Shown here: piece by piece, positions 16,192 to 24,762 of the stretch
Position numbering within the stretch: the stretch's first letter is position 1
Layout: each line of letters begins with the position of its first letter
NCBI GenBank assembly: GCA_017519975.1
Contig: JAFWRM010000044.1
Location: 1-53,065 of the forward strand
Length of the DNA stretch: 53,065 nucleotides
Reading direction: 5' to 3'
Origin: Oscillospiraceae bacterium
GTDB taxonomy: Bacteria > Bacillota > Clostridia > Oscillospirales > Oscillospiraceae
Position numbers and translations under genes: made by a program
The notes under the pieces: generated by a model
The model's input: only the letters and a program-made list of their open reading frames with translations
Database searches by the model: none
What the model was told of the DNA's origin: nothing

Positions 16192-18426
16192 TCAGCGGTC
16201 GCTGCGGCGGACCTCCGTCACGCCGGAAACGGCGGAGATCCGATGGATGACGGCGGTGAGTTCCGTGCTGTTGCGCACCTCCAGCGTGACGGATGCGGTG
16301 GACAGACCGTCGCCGATGTCGCGGGCGGAGAAGGAGGTCATCCGGATCTTTGCCGCGCTGACCACGGACGCAATATCCACCACCAGACCGCCGCGCTCCT
16401 TCGCGGTGATATGGAGGGTGGTGGTGTAGGTGTCGGAATCGTTGTTCGCCCACTCCACGCCGATCCAGCGGTCGGCCTCCTCGGGCTTGTTCAGCGACTG
16501 CAGATAGTTCACGCAGTCCTTCCGGTGTACCGAAACGCCGAAGCCGCGGGTGATGAATCCGATGATGTCGTCTCCGGGAACGGGAGAGCAGCAGCGGGAG
16601 AATTTGACAAGGCAGTTGTCGAGGCCCTCCACCACGACGCCGTTCACCGGATGAGATCTGGGCTTGGGCTTTGCGGCCGGCGCGGTCTGCGGGGCCGGCT
16701 CCTCCTTTTTCCGGGCCTTTTCCGCCGCCCGCACCTCGTCACGGATCTTGTTGACGGATTTCTGGGCGGAGGCTCCGCCGTAGCCGATGGCGGCGTACAG
16801 ATCGTCCAGGCTGAGATAAGCCAGCTTTTTCAGGATCCTGGGCAGCATTTCCTCGCTGAAGACCAGGGCGGTGGGCAGCATCTGGCGCTTGAGTTCCGCC
16901 TCGAACATCTCGCGGCCAAGTACGATGTTCTCCTCTCTCTGTTCGCGCTTGAACCACTGGCGGATCTTGTTCCTGGCCTCGCTGCTTCGGACGATCTTCA
17001 GCCAGTCGCGGCTCGGACCCTTGGAGGATTTGGAGGTGATGACCTCCACGATGTCGCCGTTCTGCAGGATCTGCGTGAACGGGACGATGCGGCCGTTGAC
17101 CTTGGCGCCCGTCATGCTGTTGCCGACGGCGGAGTGGATGTTGTAGGCAAAGTCGATGGGGGTGGAACCGGCGGGCAGACTGATCACGTCGCCCTGCGGC
17201 GTGAACACGAAAACCTCATCGGAGAACATGTCCGTCCGCAGGGATTTGAAGAAGTCCGCGGCGTCGCTCTCCTGCTGGGTCTCCAGCAGGCGGCGGATCC
17301 AGGCGAATTTTTCTTCGTCTCCCACTGTGGAGATGCCCTGCTTGTATTTCCAGTGTGCGGCGATGCCGTATTCCGCCGTCTGATGCATCTCCCAGGTGCG
17401 GATCTGTACCTCAAAGGGGATGCCCTCGGTGCCCAGAACGGTGGTATGCAGGCTCTGGTACATGTTGGGCTTGGGCGTGCCGATGTAATCCTTGAAATGA
17501 CCGGGGATGGGCCGGTACATCTCATGGATGTATCCCAGCACGTTGTAGCAGTCGCTGATGGAGTCGACGATCACGCGGAAGGCGTAAAGGTCCAGGACCT
17601 CCTCAAAGGACTTGTTCTGGCTGTACATTTTCCGGTAGATGCTGTAAATGTGCTTGATGCGGCCGTACACCTGGCAGGTGATGCCGTTGGCGGCAAGCCG
17701 CTCGGTGATGCGGGACTGCACGGTCTCAAAGAAGGCGGTGCGCTGATCCTTTCTCTTGTCCAGTTCCTGGGCGATGGCCGCGTAGCCGATGGGGTCGAGG
17801 TAACGGATGGAAAGATCCTCCAGCTCCCATTTGAGCCGCTGCATCCCCAGCCTGTGGGCGATGGGGGCGTAGATCTCCATGGTCTCCAGCGCCTTTTCCC
17901 GCTGCTTCTGTTCCGTGTGGTATTCCAGCGTGCGCATGTTGTGCAGACGGTCCGCCAGTTTGATGATGATCACCCGGATATCAGACGCCATTGCCAGCAG
18001 CATCTTGCGGAAGTTCTCCATCTGCTCTTCTTCCTTGCTGGTGTAGGTCACGCGGGTCAGCTTGGTAACGCCCTCCACGATATCCGCCACGTCGTTCCCG
18101 AAAAGGTGGGCGATCTCCAGATGGGTGGCTCCCGTATCCTCGATGCAGTCGTGGAGCAGAGCGGCGATGACGCTCTCCTCATCCAGTCCGAGCTCGGCTA
18201 CGATCTCCGCCGCAGCCAGAGGGTGGATGATGTAGGGCTCGCCGGATTTTCGCTTCTGGTCACCGTGGGCACGGAAAGCGTACTCGAAGGCTGCGCGGAT
18301 ATGCTCCAGGTTCGCGGAAGGCACGCCGGCCTTTACGGCCTTTTCCAGACTGTGATACTGTTCTTCGACTTTCGGCGGGATGGAAAGCGCCTGCGATTCA
18401 GTTCTGTCTGAGGGTACAGAGTTCAT
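16192..18426 (-). CDS. rel: Bifunctional (p)ppGpp synthetase/hydrolase Rel
   Basis: This 744-aa protein has the full long-RSH layout. The hydrolase domain has an HD motif (HDCIEDTG) and KLADRLHNMRTL. The synthetase domain has YAFRVIVDSISDCYNVLG and KDYIGTPKPNMYQSLHTTV. A TGS domain (VFTPQGDVISLPAGSTPIDF), a zinc-finger/helical region (CLVKFSRCCSPVPGD) and a C-terminal ACT domain follow. Both active sites look intact, so it should make and degrade the alarmone during starvation. The start overlaps recJ by four bases (ATGA). Confidence 0.96.
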   Translation of the reverse strand: MNSVPSDRTESQALSIPPKVEEQYHSLEKAVKAGVPSANLEHIRAAFEYAFRAHGDQKRKSGEPYIIHPLAAAEIVAELGLDEESVIAALLHDCIEDTGATHLEIAHLFGNDVADIVEGVTKLTRVTYTSKEEEQMENFRKMLLAMASDIRVIIIKLADRLHNMRTLEYHTEQKQREKALETMEIYAPIAHRLGMQRLKWELEDLSIRYLDPIGYAAIAQELDKRKDQRTAFFETVQSRITERLAANGITCQVYGRIKHIYSIYRKMYSQNKSFEEVLDLYAFRVIVDSISDCYNVLGYIHEMYRPIPGHFKDYIGTPKPNMYQSLHTTVLGTEGIPFEVQIRTWEMHQTAEYGIAAHWKYKQGISTVGDEEKFAWIRRLLETQQESDAADFFKSLRTDMFSDEVFVFTPQGDVISLPAGSTPIDFAYNIHSAVGNSMTGAKVNGRIVPFTQILQNGDIVEVITSKSSKGPSRDWLKIVRSSEARNKIRQWFKREQREENIVLGREMFEAELKRQMLPTALVFSEEMLPRILKKLAYLSLDDLYAAIGYGGASAQKSVNKIRDEVRAAEKARKKEEPAPQTAPAAKPKPRSHPVNGVVVEGLDNCLVKFSRCCSPVPGDDIIGFITRGFGVSVHRKDCVNYLQSLNKPEEADRWIGVEWANNDSDTYTTTLHITAKERGGLVVDIASVVSAAKIRMTSFSARDIGDGLSTASVTLEVRNSTELTAVIHRISAVSGVTEVRRSDR

Positions 18427-20144
18427 AGAAGTTCCTCCGGGGAGTGAGGTTTTACGTCTACCGCCATCAGCTGAACGCTGCGGCGGCCGCGGAACACGTT
18501 GATCTGCGGTTCAAAGGCAAGATCGATCCGGTCGCCCTGCTTCACCGGAAGATCCTCGGGGGCCTGGCAGAAGAAGATGCCGTCAAAGCTCTCGCCGTTC
18601 TTGCTGATGCGGAAGCGGCTGTGAGCCCCGTTGCCTACGGAGGAAAGATGGGTCAGCACCGCGCCGCGCAGACAGAGAACGGGAGGGGGATTGCCGTTGC
18701 CGAAGGGCTCCAGCGCCGTCAGCGCTTCCAGATCGTCCAGAGTGAGCAGGCCGGGCTTGACGACTTCATAGTCGATCTCCAGCGCAGGCTCCGGGATGCC
18801 CTGGATCTCATGGAAATAGTATTCCCGGAACCGGCGTGCGAACGCGGGGATGTTGCTTTCCGCTATGGTGATGCCGGCGGCCATCTCGTGCCCGCCGAAA
18901 TCTTCCAGAAGATCGGAGCAGGACTGCAGCGCGGAGTACAGAGAGAATGAGCCGAAGCTGCGGCAGGAGCCGCGCCCCATGCCGTCGTCATCGACGCAGA
19001 TCATGACCGAAGGGACCTGCTCCTGCTCCGATATCCGCGCGGCTACGATGCCCATGACGCCCTGGAACCAGCCGCGCCGCGCCAGGACGAGGGGGCCGTC
19101 CTGCCCGACCGCCATGGCGCTGGCTTCCTCATAAATGGCGCTCACCAGTTCCCGGCGCTCCCGGTTCAGCGCGTCCAGCTCCGCGGCGATGGCTTCGGCC
19201 TCCTCCGGATCGGCCGTGTGAAGAAGACGGACGGACAGTTCCGCCCGGCCCATGCGGCCGGCGGCGTTCAGCCGGGGAGCCAGTGAGAAGCCCACGGACG
19301 CGGTGGTGACCCGCTTTACGTCCAGGCAGGTGTCCCGCAGAAGGACCCCCAGCCCCGGGCGGGAAGTCCGGGAGAGAAGTTCGAGCCCATGGGATACCAG
19401 CACGCTGTTTTCCCCGGGGAGAGGGACCACGTCGGCCACGGTGCCAAGGGCGACAAGTTCAAGAAAACGGCGGACAACATCCTCGCGTCCGTCGGGACCG
19501 GCCAGGGCGCACACCGTTTTGAACGCGACCCCCACGCCGGCAAGGTGCTTGTTGGGGTAGGGACAGTCCGGGCGCTTCGGATCGATCACCGCGACGGCCT
19601 CCGGGAGCTCCGGCTTGCACTCATGGTGATCCGTTACGATGACGTCCATTCCCAGCGAAGAGGCGTAGCGGACCTCTTCTGCGGCGGTGACTCCGCAGTC
19701 CACGGTGACGATCAGACGGACCCCCGCCTCGTGAAACTGCCGGATCGCGGACATGTTCAGGCCGTAACCGTCCTCGGAACGGCCGGGAATGTAGAACCCG
19801 ACGTCCAGACCGAGAGATTCGAGATATTCCAGCATCACGCATGTGGACGTCATGCCGTCTACGTCATAATCACCGAAGACCATGACCTTTTCACCGTCGG
19901 CCGCGGCTTTCGCGATGCGGGCGACGGCCCTGTCCATGTCCTTCAGCAGAAAGGGATCCTCCAGAAGATCAAGGGAGCGGTCCAGCAGCCGCTCCGCCTC
20001 GCCGGCGGTCGAAACGCCGCGGGAGGCCAGGACCACCGCCGGAAGTGGGCGGTATCCGGCACGGGTCAGGGTGACGGCCGCGTTTCTGGGGAACCTGTGT
20101 ATGTTCCAGTTCTTGTAAGTCAACTCAGTTCCTGCTTCCATCAT
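18423..20144 (-). CDS. recJ: Single-stranded-DNA-specific exonuclease RecJ
   Basis: This 573-aa protein carries the DHH-family motifs: VFGDYDVDGMTST, VTVDCGVT, VTDHHE and the DHHA1 region. RNLNAAGRMG-like residues (APRLNAAGRMGRAE) and GGHEMAAGITI mark RecJ. It digests single-stranded DNA 5' to 3' in recombination and mismatch repair. Adjacent ATG codons at 20144 and 20141 could both start it. No ribosome site precedes either, and a strong promoter lies so close that the leader would be only a few bases. Confidence 0.94.
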   Translation of the reverse strand: MMEAGTELTYKNWNIHRFPRNAAVTLTRAGYRPLPAVVLASRGVSTAGEAERLLDRSLDLLEDPFLLKDMDRAVARIAKAAADGEKVMVFGDYDVDGMTSTCVMLEYLESLGLDVGFYIPGRSEDGYGLNMSAIRQFHEAGVRLIVTVDCGVTAAEEVRYASSLGMDVIVTDHHECKPELPEAVAVIDPKRPDCPYPNKHLAGVGVAFKTVCALAGPDGREDVVRRFLELVALGTVADVVPLPGENSVLVSHGLELLSRTSRPGLGVLLRDTCLDVKRVTTASVGFSLAPRLNAAGRMGRAELSVRLLHTADPEEAEAIAAELDALNRERRELVSAIYEEASAMAVGQDGPLVLARRGWFQGVMGIVAARISEQEQVPSVMICVDDDGMGRGSCRSFGSFSLYSALQSCSDLLEDFGGHEMAAGITIAESNIPAFARRFREYYFHEIQGIPEPALEIDYEVVKPGLLTLDDLEALTALEPFGNGNPPPVLCLRGAVLTHLSSVGNGAHSRFRISKNGESFDGIFFCQAPEDLPVKQGDRIDLAFEPQINVFRGRRSVQLMAVDVKPHSPEELL

Positions 20145-20156
20145 TTTTAATTAATA

Positions 20157-20185
20157 ATTATAGCAAAACAGGGTGGTTTTCACAA
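20157..20185 (-). promoter_or_regulatory. recJ operon promoter giving a near-leaderless mRNA
   Basis: On the minus strand TTGTGA (20185-20180) and TATAAT (20162-20157) are 17 bases apart. Only 12 bases separate the -10 from the first ATG, so transcription should begin about 5-7 bases before the start codon. Confidence 0.7.
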
Positions 20186-20228
20186 TAGAAAAATCGCCGG
20201 ACACGGAGACACAGCCGCAGAACGACCA

Positions 20229-20242
20229 CACAACATGTTGTG
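20229..20242. promoter_or_regulatory. 14-bp palindrome over the DegV gene -35
   Basis: CACAACATGTTGTG is a perfect 14-bp palindrome and overlaps the -35 hexamer at 20238-20243. Its position fits a repressor operator. The binding protein is unknown. Confidence 0.45.
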
Positions 20243-20266
20243 ATAAGACGCACAGTGTGATATAAT
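20238..20266 (+). promoter_or_regulatory. Promoter of the DegV family gene
   Basis: TTGTGA (20238-20243) and TATAAT (20261-20266) are 17 bases apart. The hexamers and spacing are identical to the divergent recJ promoter. Confidence 0.75.
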
Positions 20267-20311
20267 ACACTATATCAGATGCCGGCCCTCCGGCAGAAAG
20301 GGGCACCGTTA

Positions 20312-21208
20312 ATGGAAACCTCCCATGCATTTACATTATCCTGCGAATCGACTGTGGATCTGCCCTACAGCTACGTCAGCGGCCGCGGGATCCCCGTTCT
20401 GTTCTATAAATACGTGATCGACGGCGAGACGTTCGTCGACGACATGCTGCGCGATCCGAACGCTCTGCCGGAGTTTTACGCCAAGCTGGACGCGGGCAAA
20501 CTGCCGCAGACCACCCAGATCAACGAATACGAGTATGAAGAGTTTTTCGAGCCGCTTCTTCAGAAAGGGGACGTGCTGCACATCGCCTTCGGCAGCGGCA
20601 TGACGCAGTCGGTCGGCAATGCCATGCGCGCGGCGGAGACGCTGCGGGAGAAATATCCGGACCGAAAGCTGATCGTCATCGACTCCCTGTGCAGTTCCTC
20701 CGGATACGGTCTGCTGGTGGATACCTGCGCCGACATGCGGGACGCCGGGAAGAGCATCGATGAGATCGCGCAGTGGGTGATGGAAAACAGAAACAGGGTC
20801 CACCACCAGTTCTACTCCACCAATCTCACTCAGTTCCGGCGAAGCGGCCGGGTCTCAGGACCGGCGGCGACCATCGCGACCATTCTGAATATCTGCCCCA
20901 TCATGCGCCTGAACGACGAGGGACGCATCATCGCCTACGACAAGGTGCGGGGGAAGAAGGCCGCCCTGAAGAGAACGATCGACACGATGGAGGAGCACGC
21001 CCAGGGCGGCGCCGCCTACAGCGGACGCTGTTTCGTCTGCCATTCTGCCGTTCCTGAGGACGCCGCGAACACGGTGGCGGCGCTGAAGGAACGCTTTCCC
21101 AACATCGAAGGAGAGATACGGATCTGCGACATCGGCACCATCATCGGAGCGCATGCCGGAAGAGGTACGGTCGCCGTCTTCTTTTTCGGAGACGAGCGGA
21201 CGCACTGA
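20312..21208 (+). CDS. DegV family fatty-acid-binding protein
   Basis: This 298-aa protein shows the DegV pattern: an early ESTVDLP, QTTQINEYEYEEFF, a central FGSGMTQSVGNAMRAAE, VIDSLCSSSGYGLLV, and a C-terminal GTIIGAHAGRGTVAVFF. DegV/FakB proteins bind fatty acids and can present them to FakA for phosphorylation; no fakA is nearby. The ATG at 20312 follows AAAGGGG. It is divergent from recJ and ends at a strong terminator. Confidence 0.92.
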   Translation: METSHAFTLSCESTVDLPYSYVSGRGIPVLFYKYVIDGETFVDDMLRDPNALPEFYAKLDAGKLPQTTQINEYEYEEFFEPLLQKGDVLHIAFGSGMTQSVGNAMRAAETLREKYPDRKLIVIDSLCSSSGYGLLVDTCADMRDAGKSIDEIAQWVMENRNRVHHQFYSTNLTQFRRSGRVSGPAATIATILNICPIMRLNDEGRIIAYDKVRGKKAALKRTIDTMEEHAQGGAAYSGRCFVCHSAVPEDAANTVAALKERFPNIEGEIRICDIGTIIGAHAGRGTVAVFFFGDERTH

Positions 21209-21220
21209 CCGAAAGAAATC

Positions 21221-21251
21221 AAGACCCCCGGGCAAAACGCCCGGGGGTCTT
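21221..21251. terminator. Bidirectional terminator between DegV and the ABC permease
   Basis: AAGACCCCCGGGC and GCCCGGGGGTCTT form a perfect 13-bp stem around AAAAC. The convergent genes on both sides end within 13 bases of it. Confidence 0.88.
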
Positions 21252-21259
21252 CTGCTTTG

Positions 21260-23965
21260 TCAGACGTTTTCGTTTTTCAGTGCCTCTATCGGGTCGTCCT
21301 TCCGGATCCTGCCGCCCGCGTAGAGCATGGTGACGAACACCACCAGGAATACGCTGCCCACGGCGATGAGGACGCTGCGCCAGGGAATGTAGAAGGCTGC
21401 GTCTGAGGAAACGCCCGCCGCCCTCCAGATGACCCAGCACAGCAGCGCGGCAGCGGGAAGGCCCGTGATCAGGGCGCGGAAACCGTAGATCAGACATTCA
21501 TAATTCAGCATGCGGCGCATCCCGCGGTCGGATAGGCCCACCGAGCGCATCATGGCGAATTCCCGGCGCCGCAGGGAAACGTTGGTGGAGATGGTGTTGA
21601 ACACGTTGGCTATGGCGATCAGGGAGATCAGGATGATAAACCCATAGGAGAAAACGTTGACGACAGTCACTACCAGCCGCGGCAACTCCTTGTTTTCTGC
21701 GTGGTCTGCCAGACGGGACTGATCCCAGCCCCCCTCCCGCAGCGCGTTTTCCATGAACGCATTTGCGGCGGTGTGGTCTTCTGTCTGGAACAGAAGTGTA
21801 ACGGGTTCCCCGATATCGTTGGAACTGTCAAAGGGAAGAAAGGCGTCCTTAACACAGTCCGCATAGTAGATCACAAACGAATCATTCTGTATCCAGAAGC
21901 GGACGTCTGTGACTGCGCCTATGGTGAACACCGTCTCCTCGTAGGTCTCCTCCAACGGTTTGAGGACGGCGTTCTCAATCTCGGGTACGTCTTCCGGGGC
22001 AAGAGAGATCAGGTATTCCTCCGTATAGTAGACGGCGTAATCCCTGCCGTGCTCATCCGTCTGCACCGTATAGAAGATGAGGCCGTCGTACTCCTTCGAA
22101 TCCCGGATCGCAACCGGGAAGGGAGCGGGAGAGTCCGTCAGGGAGTGCCCCTCATATCGGCTTCCCTTTTCGTTAACGACAACAGTGGTCTCGTGATTGT
22201 ACAGGATCCCGAGCGGTGCGGAAGGATCCATATAGTCCTCCGCGGTCAGCCCTGCGATACTACACAGATCTCGGAAGGAATCGTCGTCCAGAAACAGCAG
22301 GGCTCCGTAGCCGGAGGGGCTGGCGCCCGTTGTCTGCCCGCTGTCAGACTTATAGGCGCGGTATTCCTCGGATAGATACTGGTCATCGATATAGAAGGCG
22401 TAGCTGGTGCCCTCAGCCCGGGCTGTCCGCGTGATCCCGGGGGCGGCGGAGAGGGCGGCCATGATGCGGTCGGCCTGGGCGCTGTCCGGGCCTGCCGCCG
22501 TATAGGAGATGTCTATCTCCGTGTCATCGAAGGAAAAGCCGGTGACGGCATCCGTCAGATAGGAGCACAGGGCGGAGGCAGAGATGAACAGCAGCACGCT
22601 GAGGAACAGGGACAGCACGGTGGAACGGGCGCGTTTCCGGCTGCGGCGGAAGTTCCTGGAAGCCATCATGCCCTCAAAGCCGAACAGCTTTTTCGTCAGC
22701 GCGGAGGTCCGGACGGCCTTTGCCTTTACCGTTACGTCCTGCGTCTGACGGATGGAATCGATGGGAGAGACCTTCAGAGCCCGGCGGGCGGGGATCCAGG
22801 CTGCGATCAGCGTGGTGATCAGGCATACGGCGGCGGCTGTCACCAGGGCTCCGGCATTGAGCACCAGACGGATGGACACGCCTTCCGCCACTGTCAGGCG
22901 GGCGAAAACGCCCCGGAGAAGGTACAGGGTCACACCGATGCCGACACAGCCTACCACAAGGCCGATGAGAACGCCGATGCTGCCCAGCAGCAGAGCTTCG
23001 TACAGCACGCAGGACAGGATCTGCTTCTTCGTAGCGCCTACAGACTTCAGCAGTCCGAACTGGCGCGTCCTCTCGCTGACGGAGATGGAGAAGGAATTGT
23101 AGATCAGGGAGATGGACCCAAACACGATCAGGAATACGAGTATGGAGGCAAAGCCATACAGCGTGGTGCGGATATTGCCGTTCCCGATGGCGCCTTCAAG
23201 TCTCAGCAGATCGGCGTGAGGAGTAAAATTGGAAGAGACGGTCCGGTTCCGCTCCAGGAAGGCGTCGGTCTGTCTGGCCCTTTCAAGCCGGATGAGGAAA
23301 AGTCCTGACCCGGAAGATCTGCCTGTGGTGAACGCCGTAAATCCGGCGCAGCTGTACCCTTCGACATCTGCGGTCAGACGGGCGTAGGTGCCGGTGACGG
23401 TGAAGGTCATGGCCGAGCACTCGGTCAGTGCCTCCGGGCGATCTTCATCCACGGGCACGGACATGTCAAGGGATGCCCCGCCGGAGGTCCTGCGGCCCAC
23501 GTCAAGCGTAAGCGTGCTGCCCACCGGGGCGCGGACGCCTCCGTTGGAGGCCAGATGGTCGGGGAGAAGGATCTCATCCGGCCCCTCCGGCATGCGGCCG
23601 GAGGTCAGGCGGATGGAGAGGAGGTCACCAAGACCGGGATCCGCCGAAAGAACGACGAGATACGGTTTCCACGGGTTCCCGGATCCGATGTCCGCCCACC
23701 CCACCAGATCCAGCATGGAGGACTGCTTCACGTCCGGGTCGGCGGACAGTTCGTCCGCCTGCTGCCGGGTCACGGGATCGTAGACGACGTGGTAGGAACC
23801 GCTGGAGGCGATCTCCGCACTTTTCATGTATTCCAGCCCGCTGTACGCTCCTTCGATCACGGCCGTTAGCAGCGCCATGGAAAGGACGATGCCGATGATC
23901 GTCACCAGCGTTCGGACCCGGTTCTTCGCCAGGCTCCGCCGGGTGAACTGACAGAATATCTTCAT
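21260..23965 (-). CDS. ABC transporter permease, FtsX/MacB type
   Basis: This 901-aa protein has an N-terminal membrane segment, a large extracytoplasmic domain, three membrane segments around residues 270-390, a second extracytoplasmic domain and three more C-terminal segments. That is the two-FtsX-domain layout. Motifs include RTLVTIIGIVLSMAL, RTRQFGLLKSVGATKKQI and RRREFAMMRSVGLSDRGM, the coupling segments of both FtsX domains. Such permeases export or extract peptides, lipids or antibiotics. It overlaps the ATPase gene by four bases and lies downstream of a two-component system. Confidence 0.9.
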   Translation of the reverse strand: MKIFCQFTRRSLAKNRVRTLVTIIGIVLSMALLTAVIEGAYSGLEYMKSAEIASSGSYHVVYDPVTRQQADELSADPDVKQSSMLDLVGWADIGSGNPWKPYLVVLSADPGLGDLLSIRLTSGRMPEGPDEILLPDHLASNGGVRAPVGSTLTLDVGRRTSGGASLDMSVPVDEDRPEALTECSAMTFTVTGTYARLTADVEGYSCAGFTAFTTGRSSGSGLFLIRLERARQTDAFLERNRTVSSNFTPHADLLRLEGAIGNGNIRTTLYGFASILVFLIVFGSISLIYNSFSISVSERTRQFGLLKSVGATKKQILSCVLYEALLLGSIGVLIGLVVGCVGIGVTLYLLRGVFARLTVAEGVSIRLVLNAGALVTAAAVCLITTLIAAWIPARRALKVSPIDSIRQTQDVTVKAKAVRTSALTKKLFGFEGMMASRNFRRSRKRARSTVLSLFLSVLLFISASALCSYLTDAVTGFSFDDTEIDISYTAAGPDSAQADRIMAALSAAPGITRTARAEGTSYAFYIDDQYLSEEYRAYKSDSGQTTGASPSGYGALLFLDDDSFRDLCSIAGLTAEDYMDPSAPLGILYNHETTVVVNEKGSRYEGHSLTDSPAPFPVAIRDSKEYDGLIFYTVQTDEHGRDYAVYYTEEYLISLAPEDVPEIENAVLKPLEETYEETVFTIGAVTDVRFWIQNDSFVIYYADCVKDAFLPFDSSNDIGEPVTLLFQTEDHTAANAFMENALREGGWDQSRLADHAENKELPRLVVTVVNVFSYGFIILISLIAIANVFNTISTNVSLRRREFAMMRSVGLSDRGMRRMLNYECLIYGFRALITGLPAAALLCWVIWRAAGVSSDAAFYIPWRSVLIAVGSVFLVVFVTMLYAGGRIRKDDPIEALKNENV

Positions 23966-24654
23966 GCGTGCTGCCCCCGTATCCGGACGTCCCTGACGAT
24001 CTGCCCGTCCTCGATGGTGAGGATGCGGTCCGCCTGCAGGGCGATGGATTCGTCATGGGTGATGAGGATCAGCGTCTGACCGTACTCGCGGTTGGAACGC
24101 TTCAGCAGCTGGACGATCTCCTGACTGTTGCGGGAGTCCAGATTGCCGGTGGGCTCGTCCGCCAGCACCACGGCCGGGGCGTTCATCAGCGCACGGCCGA
24201 TGGATACCCGCTGCTGCTGGCCGCCGGACAGCTGGCTGGGGAGGTTGTTCCGCCGGTCGGTGAGGGAGAGGATGCCGAGCAGTTCCTCCAGCCGTGCCTC
24301 GTTGACCTTCCTTCCGTCCATCAGAACAGGAAGAGTCATGTTCTCCACCACGTTGAGTACGGGGATCAGATTGTAGAACTGATAGATCAGGCCCACCTGC
24401 CGACGCCGGAAGACGGCGAGCCGCTCCTCATCCTGAGCGTAAACGTCCTGCCCGTTCATCCATACCTTTCCGGAGGTGGGGCGGTCCACGCCGCCGAGGA
24501 TGTGAAGCAGGGTGGATTTCCCGGAACCGGAGGGCCCTATGATCGCGGCAAACTCTCCTTTTTCCACGCTGAAGCTCACGTTATCCAGCGCACGCACCTG
24601 CGTATCTCCCGTGCCGTAGATCTTGCACAGGTTTTCGACTTTCAGTATTTCCAT
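23962..24654 (-). CDS. ABC transporter ATP-binding protein, LolD/MacB type
   Basis: This 230-aa ATPase has Walker A (GPSGSGKST), the signature LSGGQQQR, Walker B (VVLADEPTG) and the switch His (ITHDES). NLDSRNSQEI after Walker B is typical of the MacB/BceA/LolD group that works with FtsX permeases. The ATG at 24654 follows AAGGAGGT; the open frame extends further but without a ribosome site. Confidence 0.94.
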   Translation of the reverse strand: MEILKVENLCKIYGTGDTQVRALDNVSFSVEKGEFAAIIGPSGSGKSTLLHILGGVDRPTSGKVWMNGQDVYAQDEERLAVFRRRQVGLIYQFYNLIPVLNVVENMTLPVLMDGRKVNEARLEELLGILSLTDRRNNLPSQLSGGQQQRVSIGRALMNAPAVVLADEPTGNLDSRNSQEIVQLLKRSNREYGQTLILITHDESIALQADRILTIEDGQIVRDVRIRGQHA

Positions 24655-24705
24655 GGGAAGGACCTCCTTCGTTCGTGTGCCTTCAGCATAGCAGACAAAA
24701 GTGAC

Positions 24706-24744
24706 GCCCCGGTGACTGATAACTTCTTTTTCAGTCACCGGGGC
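24706..24744. terminator. Strong hairpin between kinase and ABC genes
   Basis: GCCCCGGTGACTGA (24706-24719) and TCAGTCACCGGGGC (24731-24744) form a perfect 14-bp stem. On the minus strand it follows the kinase stop and precedes the ATPase gene, with only a short T-run after it. It may be a terminator, an attenuator or a regulator-binding site. Confidence 0.6.
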
Positions 24745-24762
24745 ACGAAAACAGCCCGCGTA

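Noticed and set aside
16114-18411. Long open frame antisense to rel (about 765 codons)
   Set aside because: GC-rich third positions of rel make the opposite strand stop-poor. It has no ribosome site and its residues are His/Gly/Asp/Val-biased with no domain.
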